DNA of 64,000 bases, from positions 248,001 to 312,000 of the forward strand of contig CAJXVC010000003.1 of NCBI GenBank assembly GCA_913060975.1. The letters are read 5' to 3'. The stretch's first letter is position 1. Every line of letters begins with the position of its first letter. Position numbers and translations under genes: made by a program. This document shows, piece after piece, positions 55,444-63,065 of the stretch. Under the pieces are notes generated by a model. It was not told where the DNA came from. It saw nothing but the letters and a program-made list of their open reading frames with translations, and did no database searches. The stretch is from an uncultured Gammaproteobacteria bacterium (lineage in GTDB: Bacteria > Pseudomonadota > Gammaproteobacteria > Pseudomonadales > Pseudohongiellaceae).

Positions 55444-56085
55444 ATGAAATCTAGAAATTATTTGGCACTGTTGCTGTTGGCAGGCGCTGCGTTGACGCAA
55501 ACTGTTAGCGCACAACAATATGAAGCTTTTCATCTGGCTGGGCTCAACCTGGCCGAACGCGTCTGTGCTACTTGCCATGGTCCGAACGGCAAAGGCAATC
55601 CGATCGTCGGTGGTCCGCGCTTGGCGGATATTGAACCCTGGTATTTGCGTAATCAATTAATCGGCTTTCGTTCCGAATTTCGCGGCACACAAAAAGACTA
55701 TATTCCTGGCTATGAAATGCAGGATTCCGTAGCCCGTATGTCGGATGCGGAAATTGAAGAAGTCGTTGCCTATATTTCGAGCTGGTCGGCGTCGCCCAAT
55801 GCACCCACCATTACCGGCAATACCAATCGCGGTTCAGAATTGTATGTGAGCTGCGCTGCCTGCCATGGTATCGAAGGTCAGGGTAATGAAGCACTGGCAG
55901 CGCCGGGGCTGACTGAAAAAGATGACTGGTATTTGTTTCGCCAGCTCAACTTGTTCAAGTCGGGTTATCGCGGGAGCCATCCCGAAGACCAATGGGGTCA
56001 GCAGATGCGAGCATCAGTAGGTGTATTGGAAACATCGCAAGACATCAATGATGTGCTTGCCTATATCAACACTCTCGGTAGCTAG
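55444..56085 (+). CDS. Periplasmic diheme cytochrome c
   Basis: A 213-residue protein with signal peptide ending at V-S-A-Q. Two class-I cytochrome c domains have C-A-T-C-H at 41-45 and C-A-A-C-H at 137-141, with distal methionines probably in Y-E-M-Q-D and in Q-Q-M-R-A. The fold and length resemble cytochrome c4, a soluble diheme carrier that feeds terminal oxidases. It lies between the flavin amine oxidase and RidA genes, so it is the likely electron acceptor of the flavoenzyme. Confidence 0.93.
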   Translation: MKSRNYLALLLLAGAALTQTVSAQQYEAFHLAGLNLAERVCATCHGPNGKGNPIVGGPRLADIEPWYLRNQLIGFRSEFRGTQKDYIPGYEMQDSVARMSDAEIEEVVAYISSWSASPNAPTITGNTNRGSELYVSCAACHGIEGQGNEALAAPGLTEKDDWYLFRQLNLFKSGYRGSHPEDQWGQQMRASVGVLETSQDINDVLAYINTLGS

Positions 56086-56153
56086 TGATATCGGGTCGAG
56101 AGAAACTACGCTGGTGACACCAGCATTTGATTAAGCGTGATGAGGAAGTAAAT

Positions 56154-56861
56154 ATGACTAAGCCCAAGAAGACCGAAGAGCCGAACGTAATCGACAATGA
56201 GGCTGAAGAGGTCGAAACTGAGGAAGAAACCGGATCGGATTCTTTTATGCCTCAGGTGAGTAATTTCAGTATGGTGTTAATTACCGGGTTTGGTCTGGCA
56301 CTGCTTGTGATCATTGTCATGTTGGCCAGCGGCACCAGCCCAGATTCAGAAATTGCTGCGCAAAGCGAAAGTACTTCCAGTACTCCAGCTACGGCAGCCC
56401 CACAGCCTGCAGCAACGCCTGCGCCAGTCGCAGCGCCACAAACAGGTGATATCGTCGGCGATGGCGTAATAGAGCGCAAAGGCGAAGGCCGGCATTTCTA
56501 CACCACAATCAAGATACCAGCCGGTGCAGAGACCCTCTACCTGAGTGGTTCGGGTGCGCGTCAGCAGGAAAACGGCACCTGGGGTGACATGGAGCAACAG
56601 ACTGTGGATACCTTTAATCGCTTCAAGGAAAATTTAGAGGCTGAAGGTTGGTCAATGTCAGACATCGTTCAGGTGCGAGCGTTTGCTGTAGCTGGCGAAT
56701 ACGGACTGCTGGATTTTGATGGCTTCAACCGCGGCTATCGCCAGTTCTTCGGTACTGAAGAGAATCCCATGAAGCCCGTGCGCTCGTTCGTGCAGATCGC
56801 TGGTCTGGTGGTGCCAGGCTGGTTGGTTGAGATTGAGATTCGTGCCGCGCGAATGCCCTGA
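56154..56861 (+). CDS. Membrane-anchored RidA family protein
   Basis: A 235-residue protein. ATG 56154 has GAGGAAG upstream; a TTG at 56127 is in frame. The acidic cytosolic N-terminus is followed by one helix (about residues 37-55). An Ala/Pro/Thr-rich linker leads to a RidA domain (about 110-235), which topology rules place in the periplasm. RidA hydrolyses reactive 2-imino acids to 2-oxo acids and ammonia. The carboxylate-binding arginine is kept in K-P-V-R-S-F-V. Most RidA proteins are free cytosolic trimers of about 130 residues, so the anchor is unusual. Position in an operon with an imine-producing flavoenzyme supports the role. Confidence 0.88.
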   Translation: MTKPKKTEEPNVIDNEAEEVETEEETGSDSFMPQVSNFSMVLITGFGLALLVIIVMLASGTSPDSEIAAQSESTSSTPATAAPQPAATPAPVAAPQTGDIVGDGVIERKGEGRHFYTTIKIPAGAETLYLSGSGARQQENGTWGDMEQQTVDTFNRFKENLEAEGWSMSDIVQVRAFAVAGEYGLLDFDGFNRGYRQFFGTEENPMKPVRSFVQIAGLVVPGWLVEIEIRAARMP

Positions 56862-56892
56862 GCGTTCGCTACATGTGAATAGACCTGAACTG

Positions 56893-56920
56893 AAAAGAGA
56901 GGCTTCGGCCTCTCTTTTTT
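56893..56920 (+). terminator. Intrinsic terminator of the amino-acid dehydrogenase operon
   Basis: AAAAGAGAGGC and GCCTCTCTTTTTT pair around TTCG, a very stable tetraloop, followed by a T-run. It closes the three-gene unit and may also act on the minus-strand gene that follows. Confidence 0.9.
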
Positions 56921-56943
56921 GTTCTGAAGTATCCAATAGTGAA

Positions 56944-57819
56944 TTAACTACTGAGCTTTATTGGGCGGGGGATTAACACCGGGGTTTGTTTGACATACTG
57001 TTGATACTCCGCATCATCCCCCCAACGCGCTTGCGCATCTTTTTCAAGCATCGGAATACCGCTAACCCGCGTCAGTAGAAAAATAACGAACACCGGGGAA
57101 ATCAGCGTCATCAATTGCCAGCCGTCAAGCACCGGCAAGGCGATGAGCGCTACACCGATCCAGAGCACTATCTCGCCAAAGTAATTTGGATGCCTCGAAT
57201 ATTTCCATAAACCTGTTGTGATGAATTTGTTGCTGTTATTGGAATCAGTGCGAAATTGCGTCTTCTGGTAATCGGCGATCACCTCGAAAGCAAAACCCGC
57301 ACACCAAAGCGCAATACCAGTCATAGCCAAGCCATCGATAGCCACAACAGAGCCGGCGGTGATGGCGGCTACGGCGGCGGAGAGTGTGATAAACACCCAG
57401 GCTCCTCCGAGCGTCCAGGTAAACAGAAAGCGCCAGAAATAAGGTTTCAGTTTTTCAAAGCGTCGGTCACTGCCTGCCTTGCGTACGCGACGAAACAGGA
57501 AGTAGCCCAGGCGAGCAGCCCAAAGGCAGACGAACATTGCCAGCAGTGTGCTGCGTAGATCCAGATGATCGCTGGCAGCAACCGCTACAGCAATAGTGGC
57601 GAGATAGGATAGTGAGCCGATCAGGTCAAAGTAGTGTTCGGTTTGCCAGATATAGGCGGGTATGAAGGCCAGCCAGTGCATGACAAAGCCTGTGGCTGCG
57701 CAAAACCAGAACAAAGGCGCGCCATTGAATTGTTCCCCAGACTGACCACCTGCCCAGGCTAGTCCGGCACTGATAACAATAACAACAAGAATTCCTGCAA
57801 TAGGTTTGAGTGCTGACAT
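56944..57819 (-). CDS. DUF1295 (steroid 5-alpha-reductase-like) membrane protein
   Basis: A 291-residue protein with seven or more hydrophobic helices. The C-terminal part carries G-L-W-K-Y-S-R-H-P-N-Y-F-G-E, the signature of the DUF1295/isoprenylcysteine methyltransferase-like and steroid reductase superfamily, and later D-A-E-Y-Q-Q-Y. Members are integral membrane enzymes acting on lipids or isoprenoids, but no substrate can be assigned. It is a single gene converging on the dehydrogenase operon. Confidence 0.9.
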   Translation of the reverse strand: MSALKPIAGILVVIVISAGLAWAGGQSGEQFNGAPLFWFCAATGFVMHWLAFIPAYIWQTEHYFDLIGSLSYLATIAVAVAASDHLDLRSTLLAMFVCLWAARLGYFLFRRVRKAGSDRRFEKLKPYFWRFLFTWTLGGAWVFITLSAAVAAITAGSVVAIDGLAMTGIALWCAGFAFEVIADYQKTQFRTDSNNSNKFITTGLWKYSRHPNYFGEIVLWIGVALIALPVLDGWQLMTLISPVFVIFLLTRVSGIPMLEKDAQARWGDDAEYQQYVKQTPVLIPRPIKLSS

Positions 57820-58015
57820 GCCTGGACCGATTCAATGACTATTCTGCAGCTTACGTCAGCATAGCGTGAATTGGTTCAGCATGGTGCTGTAAATCGAGAG
57901 AGCGATATGCTCGCGGCGGAAGGGTTGAGCTATCGGGCTTGCGGGGAAAGCAGGTCGAGGCGGAGAGCAAATTGGCATGGGAGCCTGAGTTGAGCAGACT
58001 CCCGTGCGTAGTCGA

Positions 58016-59611
58016 TTACTGGCGCTGGATCGAATTGGGTTCCAGCTGTGGATACTCGATACCCAGTTGTTCCAGGTAGGAATCGTAACGTGAGGCGTCG
58101 TAGTAGAGCGCTTCAAGCTGTTCCTTGTACAAAGCCATGATTTCGGCATTCTTCTCAATCGCCGGCTCATCATCCGGACCGATGAAAGGAATGTATTCCT
58201 CCTCGGCGGTTTGTACATTGTCGAAATAATCGTGGGCATCGCTGACCAGATTTTCATCCATGAGCAAATCGAGCATGGTGGTTGCCATTACTTTGGCGCC
58301 AGCGACTGCGCCCTTGTGGGCAATTGGTGTGGCCATCGCCATGGCGCTAGACCAATGGTGGCCTTGCAAGCCGCCGACGTTGGATGGAAAACGCAACGTG
58401 ATAGTCGGGACGTTCCAGGACACATCGCCAATATCATCTGAACCACCTGAGCGCGGAGTCTCGGCTGGTTCTCCGATCGGGCGTAAATCAGTTGCCAGAC
58501 CTTCCGGTTCGTCGGCACCCATTAGCGTTTGTAGCGCTTTGGCAAAGCGCTGGTCGTCTTCTGACCAGGTTGGCAGGCCCACAGAGCGAATATTGGCATC
58601 CATAGCCAACGCTATCGGGCGATTGAAGTGACGGGGATAAGCTGCACCGACGATGCGCCGGCTCATTGTGGTGTCGGTCATCATGGCCGCACCTTCGGCG
58701 ATCCGTTGCAAGGTATCAAAATTTTCCCGAATACCGTCGGCAGTAATCTCGCGAATGAAGTACCAGACACTGGCGTAGGAAGGGACAACGTTAGGTTGGT
58801 CACCGCCATTGCTGATGACATAGTGTGAGCGCTGCAGTGGGTGCAAATGCTCGCGGCGGAAGTTCCAGGCCACGTTCATCAGTTCCACGGCGTCCAGCGC
58901 GCTGCGGCCTTCCCAGGGATCGCCGGCGCCATGTGCGGCGATACCATCAAACATATACTCCACAGAGACCAGACCAGTACCGGTCGAGGCGCCCCAGCTG
59001 ACTCCCAAATTACTTGAAACGTGAGTGAACAGGACGGCATCAACACCATCGAACATGCCATCGCGCGCATACCAAGCCTTGGTTGCCAATAGTTCTTCGG
59101 CGATGCCCGGCCACAAGACGATCGTACCGGGCATGTTTTCGCGTTCCATGATTTCTTTGACTGCCAACGCTGCGACAATATTGACCGCCTGGCCGGAGTT
59201 GTGACCCTCACCGTGCCCGGGAGCTCCTTCGATCATGGGCTGGCGATAAGCCACCCCGGGCATCTGTGAAGCGCGGGGGATACCATCCACATCTGAGCCG
59301 AGAGCGATAACTGGCTCACCGCTGCCCCAGCTTGCCCACCACGCAGAAGGAATACCGGATACACCTTGCTCAACAGTAAAGCCATTGGTTTCCAGTAGGT
59401 CGGTAATGTAACGCTGGGTTTCAAATTCCTGAAAACCCAGTTCGGAAAAAGAAAACAGGCTGTCGACAATTTCCTGAGTAAGTTTTTCCATGCCGTCGAC
59501 AGAGCTTATGGCATCGGCTTTTAAACCAGAAAAACCAGCCTGCCCAAAGGCGACAGAGTTGATGAGAAGGGAACTGGCGAGTCCCAGAAGTAGTTTGCGT
59601 AACGCTGGCAT
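58016..59611 (-). CDS. Exported M20 family amidohydrolase (AbgB-like)
   Basis: A 531-residue metal-dependent hydrolase. ATG 59611 has GAGGAA close upstream and gives a signal peptide (M-P-A-L-R-K to A-F-G-Q); the frame is open to 59656. The first metal block is I-A-L-G-S-D-V-D-G-I-P and the next is G-E-G-H-N-S-G-Q. A glutamate pair follows in A-E-E-L-L. The layout fits M20D peptidases such as aminoacylases and AbgB, which cleave p-aminobenzoyl-glutamate. The periplasmic location suggests it releases amino acids from N-acylated compounds outside the cell, which fits the other amino-acid genes nearby. Confidence 0.92.
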   Translation of the reverse strand: MPALRKLLLGLASSLLINSVAFGQAGFSGLKADAISSVDGMEKLTQEIVDSLFSFSELGFQEFETQRYITDLLETNGFTVEQGVSGIPSAWWASWGSGEPVIALGSDVDGIPRASQMPGVAYRQPMIEGAPGHGEGHNSGQAVNIVAALAVKEIMERENMPGTIVLWPGIAEELLATKAWYARDGMFDGVDAVLFTHVSSNLGVSWGASTGTGLVSVEYMFDGIAAHGAGDPWEGRSALDAVELMNVAWNFRREHLHPLQRSHYVISNGGDQPNVVPSYASVWYFIREITADGIRENFDTLQRIAEGAAMMTDTTMSRRIVGAAYPRHFNRPIALAMDANIRSVGLPTWSEDDQRFAKALQTLMGADEPEGLATDLRPIGEPAETPRSGGSDDIGDVSWNVPTITLRFPSNVGGLQGHHWSSAMAMATPIAHKGAVAGAKVMATTMLDLLMDENLVSDAHDYFDNVQTAEEEYIPFIGPDDEPAIEKNAEIMALYKEQLEALYYDASRYDSYLEQLGIEYPQLEPNSIQRQ

Positions 59612-59814
59612 GACATTCCTCGATAAGTAGAGATGCAAAGGGGAATAATGCTGCAAGTGCTATGCCACTGGCTATAGGCGCAGGAACGGTAAGGTCATGG
59701 TTCGATTGCTGCGCTGGAATAGCTCGTAAAGAAACTGCGCGCAGACCTGAGGGCAGATCAGGGCTTCACTACAAGGCGCTAGCAATGGCGCGCCCTGCAG
59801 CGTATTTGGCGAGA

Positions 59815-61179
59815 CTACATGCCGCCCGGTGGACCCATCTGCGAATTACCGCTACCGACAGACTTGTTGAACGACGTATTCGGGGTTCCCTTGAAACAAG
59901 CGAGTACCCAGGGATACTGGTTGACGATGTAGTAGCCATACGCACCGTTTCGCATCATGCCGTTGCACTCATCAAGGTCGCCGCTGCCAGCGACATAGTG
60001 ATAGTCGTCAACAAAAGTCCCGTCATAGGTGCCGCCGGGGTCATTGGCGCTTTGCGGTCGGCTGCCCGTTTTTAATTGGTAGCTACTGGTCACCGCGCGG
60101 ATCGCGCCGTTGTCGTTGATATAACTGCCAAAGATCGGAAAGCCATCGGCGGCGAATCCTATCAATGGCGACTCAGAAGCGCCTTGCTGATCAAACAACG
60201 CCAACGGGTTGCCGTGGTAGTGATAGGTGCCATCGGGTTGTGTGTGGGCGTTGTGACTGTCAGTGCCGAACTGGGTAAGCGGGCTCATGGGGTCAAAGCG
60301 CCAGGGCTGATCCATATCATTGCAACCAATGCGTTCATCACCCACGTTGTAGCAAGCCGCCGCGAGCAAATCGATCTTCACACCGTTTAGCAAGATGCCA
60401 GTATCAGTCGTCAGCGAAATTGCGGTAGGGCTACTTGCGAATGCAGGATTTAACGGGATGCGAAACTCAGCATCCACAGCACTGACATTGGTAGCAAACG
60501 CGGCACTGGCATCATTAAAGTCATGGTTGGGAATACTGTTGGCAGTGATGACGCATTCGCTGCTGTCAGCAGCGACGCTAATCGCTACATTGCCAGTAAA
60601 GGAGAGGCCGCGCTTGAGATCGCTAACTGCCGAAGTCAGATTCTCGGCATAGTAACTACATTCCGGGCGTCGATTGCTGAGCAGAGCATCAGATATGTCG
60701 ACCGCATCGGGCGTGCTACCCATGACTGCGGCGAGTTTGCCGACGTAGATCAGATCGGGTCCGAGTTGTTCGCCCAATGCCCAGACATTGTCGCCCTGCA
60801 CGCCGAGGTGGATTTGTGTCTCGGTATAGTGCCGCACATAGAAACCCTGAAGCACTTGTGTTTCGGGATTGGCCGGCTGCAGCAAGTCGCTAAAATTGGT
60901 TTCAGCGTAGGCAAACAGGGCGTTGGCATTGGCCAATGTGTCAGCTTGCAAAGCGCCAGATAACAGGGTCAGTGAGGTAGTGAGCCAGAGCGCAGTACGC
61001 TGCACGAGACCCCTGCGTAATGGTTTGCCTGGTGTGTCTGGGTAGCCTCGAGGGTTAGGCAGGTTTTGCGGGGTTGGTGGTTCCAGAGTGCGTTCAGTAG
61101 AGAGTTCTGTAGAGAGTTCACTAGAGAGTTCAGTGCGCCACGGATTCAATTGCGCTGGCAGATAGGTCAAATGCTTCAT
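59815..61179 (-). CDS. Exported YHYH-domain protein
   Basis: A 454-residue frame. The C-terminal half is a YHYH domain: D-G-T-Y-H-Y-H-G-N-P, A-D-G-F-P-I-F-G and D-E-C-N-G are the family blocks, of unknown function, probably metal binding. The middle has a second domain of about 80 residues with N-A-L-F-A-Y-A-E. The start is uncertain. The first 58 residues contain an E-L-S-x repeat and no signal, whereas GTG 61005, preceded by AGGGG, would start directly at a signal peptide (V-Q-R-T-A-L-W to L-Q-A-D). The shorter start would give about 396 residues and leave the repeat as untranslated leader. Confidence 0.82.
   Translation of the reverse strand: MKHLTYLPAQLNPWRTELSSELSTELSTERTLEPPTPQNLPNPRGYPDTPGKPLRRGLVQRTALWLTTSLTLLSGALQADTLANANALFAYAETNFSDLLQPANPETQVLQGFYVRHYTETQIHLGVQGDNVWALGEQLGPDLIYVGKLAAVMGSTPDAVDISDALLSNRRPECSYYAENLTSAVSDLKRGLSFTGNVAISVAADSSECVITANSIPNHDFNDASAAFATNVSAVDAEFRIPLNPAFASSPTAISLTTDTGILLNGVKIDLLAAACYNVGDERIGCNDMDQPWRFDPMSPLTQFGTDSHNAHTQPDGTYHYHGNPLALFDQQGASESPLIGFAADGFPIFGSYINDNGAIRAVTSSYQLKTGSRPQSANDPGGTYDGTFVDDYHYVAGSGDLDECNGMMRNGAYGYYIVNQYPWVLACFKGTPNTSFNKSVGSGNSQMGPPGGM
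61096..61131 (-). repeat. 12-bp tandem repeat, three copies
   Basis: On the plus strand the units are AGTAGAGAGTTC, TGTAGAGAGTTC and ACTAGAGAGTTC. If translated they encode the E-L-S-T repeat near the possible N-terminus of the YHYH protein. If the gene starts at GTG 61005 they lie in its leader. Confidence 0.7.
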
Positions 61180-61270
61180 GAATAGCAGGCCCGTGTGTAT
61201 TCAATAGTTAGACACTTATACGGCCAGTATCAGGAAATCCGTCGCTGTTTGCGAGGTTTTTCTCGTCATC

Positions 61271-61310
61271 TCTCGCTACCTCTCGTTACCTCTCGTTATC
61301 TCTGATCATC
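61271..61310. repeat. 10-bp tandem repeat upstream of the YHYH gene
   Basis: TCTCGCTACC, TCTCGTTACC and TCTCGTTATC follow one another, and TCTGATCATC continues with decay. The tract lies between the YHYH gene and the stop codon of the epimerase. Confidence 0.65.
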
Positions 61311-62203
61311 TATAAAAGTACTTGCAGGGCGGATGGTAGCTCTTCGTGTCTCGGCGCAAAGCCTATCTCAGAGTATCGTTTGCTGTGCACTCTTGAACTC
61401 GACAACAACGTCGCTTCGCCCATCTCACCGAACAGTAGCTTGACGGCTGCGGCAGGCAGTGGCGGCACCCGCGGGCGCCCCAAAGCCTTGCTGATCTGAC
61501 TCGTAAATTCCTTATTGGTCAATTCGTGATTGGACACCAGATTGATGGGGCCGCTGAAAGTCTTGTCGCTGAGTAACAGCATGATGGTCTGCAATGCATC
61601 TGGCAGGCTGATCCACGACAGGTACTGTTGGCCGTCACCGATTCTGCCGACCGCTGCCAAACGGCCCGGGAGAATGAAATTCGGTAGTACTCCGCCGTTC
61701 ATACTCAGCACCAGCCCAAAGCGCAGAAAAACCGTGCGAATACCTGCTTGCTGGGCAGTACCGGTAGCTGCTTCCCAGTCGTGGGCAATGCTGGCCAGAA
61801 AATCCGTACCGACCGGGCTGTCCTCATCGACTATTTGCGCGCCGGTTTGCCCGTAATAGCCCATGGCTGAAGCGGAGAGCAGGACGGCAGGGGGGCTGGG
61901 CAAGGCTGCTAACCGGTCACACAGATGCTGGGTTGTGAGAATGCGGCTGTCATAGATCTGCTTTTTGCGCTGAGCATTCCAACGCCCCGAAGCCAAACTG
62001 GCGCCAGCCAGATTAATGACTGCCTCAAGAGGAATGTTCTCGGAGAAAGTCATGATTCCGCGCGTCTGATTGTAATAAAACGGCGCAGTGTGGTCATAGC
62101 GGTCCAGCCCGTAGACTGTGTAACCATGCTCGCTTAAACACTGTCGCAAAGCGCTTCCGACGAGGCCAGATATGCCAGTAATCAAGATGTTCTGACTTGT
62201 CAT
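61310..62203 (-). CDS. TIGR01777 family NAD(P)-dependent epimerase-like protein (YfcH/SulA type)
   Basis: A 297-residue extended short-chain dehydrogenase. ATG 62203 has GGGAG six bases upstream. The nucleotide motif I-T-G-I-S-G-L-V-G-S is at the N-terminus, followed by V-I-N-L-A-G-A-S-L and S-A-S-A-M-G-Y-Y-G, where Y-Y-G replaces the common Y-x-x-x-K. R-F-G-L-V-L-S and the C-terminal DUF1731 part complete the family layout. The reaction of this family is unsettled, so I give no substrate. Confidence 0.9.
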   Translation of the reverse strand: MTSQNILITGISGLVGSALRQCLSEHGYTVYGLDRYDHTAPFYYNQTRGIMTFSENIPLEAVINLAGASLASGRWNAQRKKQIYDSRILTTQHLCDRLAALPSPPAVLLSASAMGYYGQTGAQIVDEDSPVGTDFLASIAHDWEAATGTAQQAGIRTVFLRFGLVLSMNGGVLPNFILPGRLAAVGRIGDGQQYLSWISLPDALQTIMLLLSDKTFSGPINLVSNHELTNKEFTSQISKALGRPRVPPLPAAAVKLLFGEMGEATLLSSSRVHSKRYSEIGFAPRHEELPSALQVLL

Positions 62204-62529
62204 GCGATGCTCCCAGTAGTTTTCTTATTATCCCGGTATTCCCTGCTATGCCTGACACTCCCAGAGTACAGACTGCCACCATCATGCAGCAAAAGCGACG
62301 GGTAAATATCTATTAGTCTATAACGAGAGTTGGCTGGATCTGGATTAGTGAGCGCCAGACAAAAATACCCTGCAGGGCTGAGCAGCCGTGCCAAGTGAAA
62401 ATAATTGCTCTATTGGTGATCCGGAAAAATGACAGCTGCGTATAAACCTGCATAGACCAGCAAGATCGGGTCTACCCAACAATCAGTTTGATGGCACTAA
62501 CCGTCCTGAAGTTGTTGATTGTCCTGCCT
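62204..62529. other. Intergenic region without visible gene
   Basis: About 325 bases between the epimerase (minus) and the hairpin pair at 62530. A TATAAA at 62441-62446 might be a -10 for a short plus-strand transcript, but I see no good -35 for it. No frame here resembles a protein. Confidence 0.4.
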
Positions 62530-62593
62530 GGCTGAATGCGGATTCAGCCAGTTCCCTAGAGGCTTAAGGCTGACTTTGTCAGCCTTTTTTTTT
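62530..62593 (+). ncRNA. Candidate small RNA 3' end: two hairpins and a T-run
   Basis: The first stem is GGCTGAAT/ATTCAGCC around GCGG (62530-62549). The second is AAGGCTGAC/GTCAGCCTT around TTT (62566-62586), followed by nine Ts. The second is a textbook intrinsic terminator for the plus strand, yet the upstream neighbour is on the minus strand. It therefore probably ends an unrecognised plus-strand RNA beginning somewhere in the preceding 150-300 bases. The start is unknown. Confidence 0.45.
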
Positions 62594-62643
62594 GCCTTTT
62601 TTCCGTGCTTGCTTTGCGTCTGGCCCGGATTAGTCAACATTGC

Positions 62644-63063
62644 CTAAAACGCCCCGAGAATCGCACCCATCAATGTCAATGCGACAACGCAGTAGCCGGC
62701 GTTGATGGTGAACGCCTTCATGGAGCGGCCTTCGAACAAATAGAGAATGCCCAGAAACATGGCAACCCAGCCGAAACCGGCAGCAAAGCCGGCCATGGTG
62801 CCGAATGCCAGGGTCCCCTCTGGGCCGATGAACATCTCAAGATTGATAGCTGCTACAAAGGTGAGCAGAAAGGCGATGCCGAAAACCTTGCCCATATTGC
62901 GACCGGCAAGACTCTCATCGGTGAAGCCGAATGCGTCCATCCAGGCTTTGCCGAACAATGGGCCGTACCAGATTCCGCCCACGGCAAATGCCGACACGCT
63001 GGCGCCAAGAATGGCAATCCAGTTGATGACCATTGGTGTTGCTTCAATGACTGATGATTCCAT
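62644..63063 (-). CDS. DUF1761 small membrane protein
   Basis: A 139-residue protein with about four hydrophobic helices. The first third reads I-L-G-A-S-V-S-A-F-A-V-G-G-I-W-Y-G-P-L-F-G, the DUF1761 hallmark (W-Y-G-P-L-F). Function is unknown. The ATG is two bases after the stop of the acyl-CoA synthetase gene, so the two form an operon. Confidence 0.88.
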   Translation of the reverse strand: MESSVIEATPMVINWIAILGASVSAFAVGGIWYGPLFGKAWMDAFGFTDESLAGRNMGKVFGIAFLLTFVAAINLEMFIGPEGTLAFGTMAGFAAGFGWVAMFLGILYLFEGRSMKAFTINAGYCVVALTLMGAILGAF

Positions 63064-63065
63064 AG

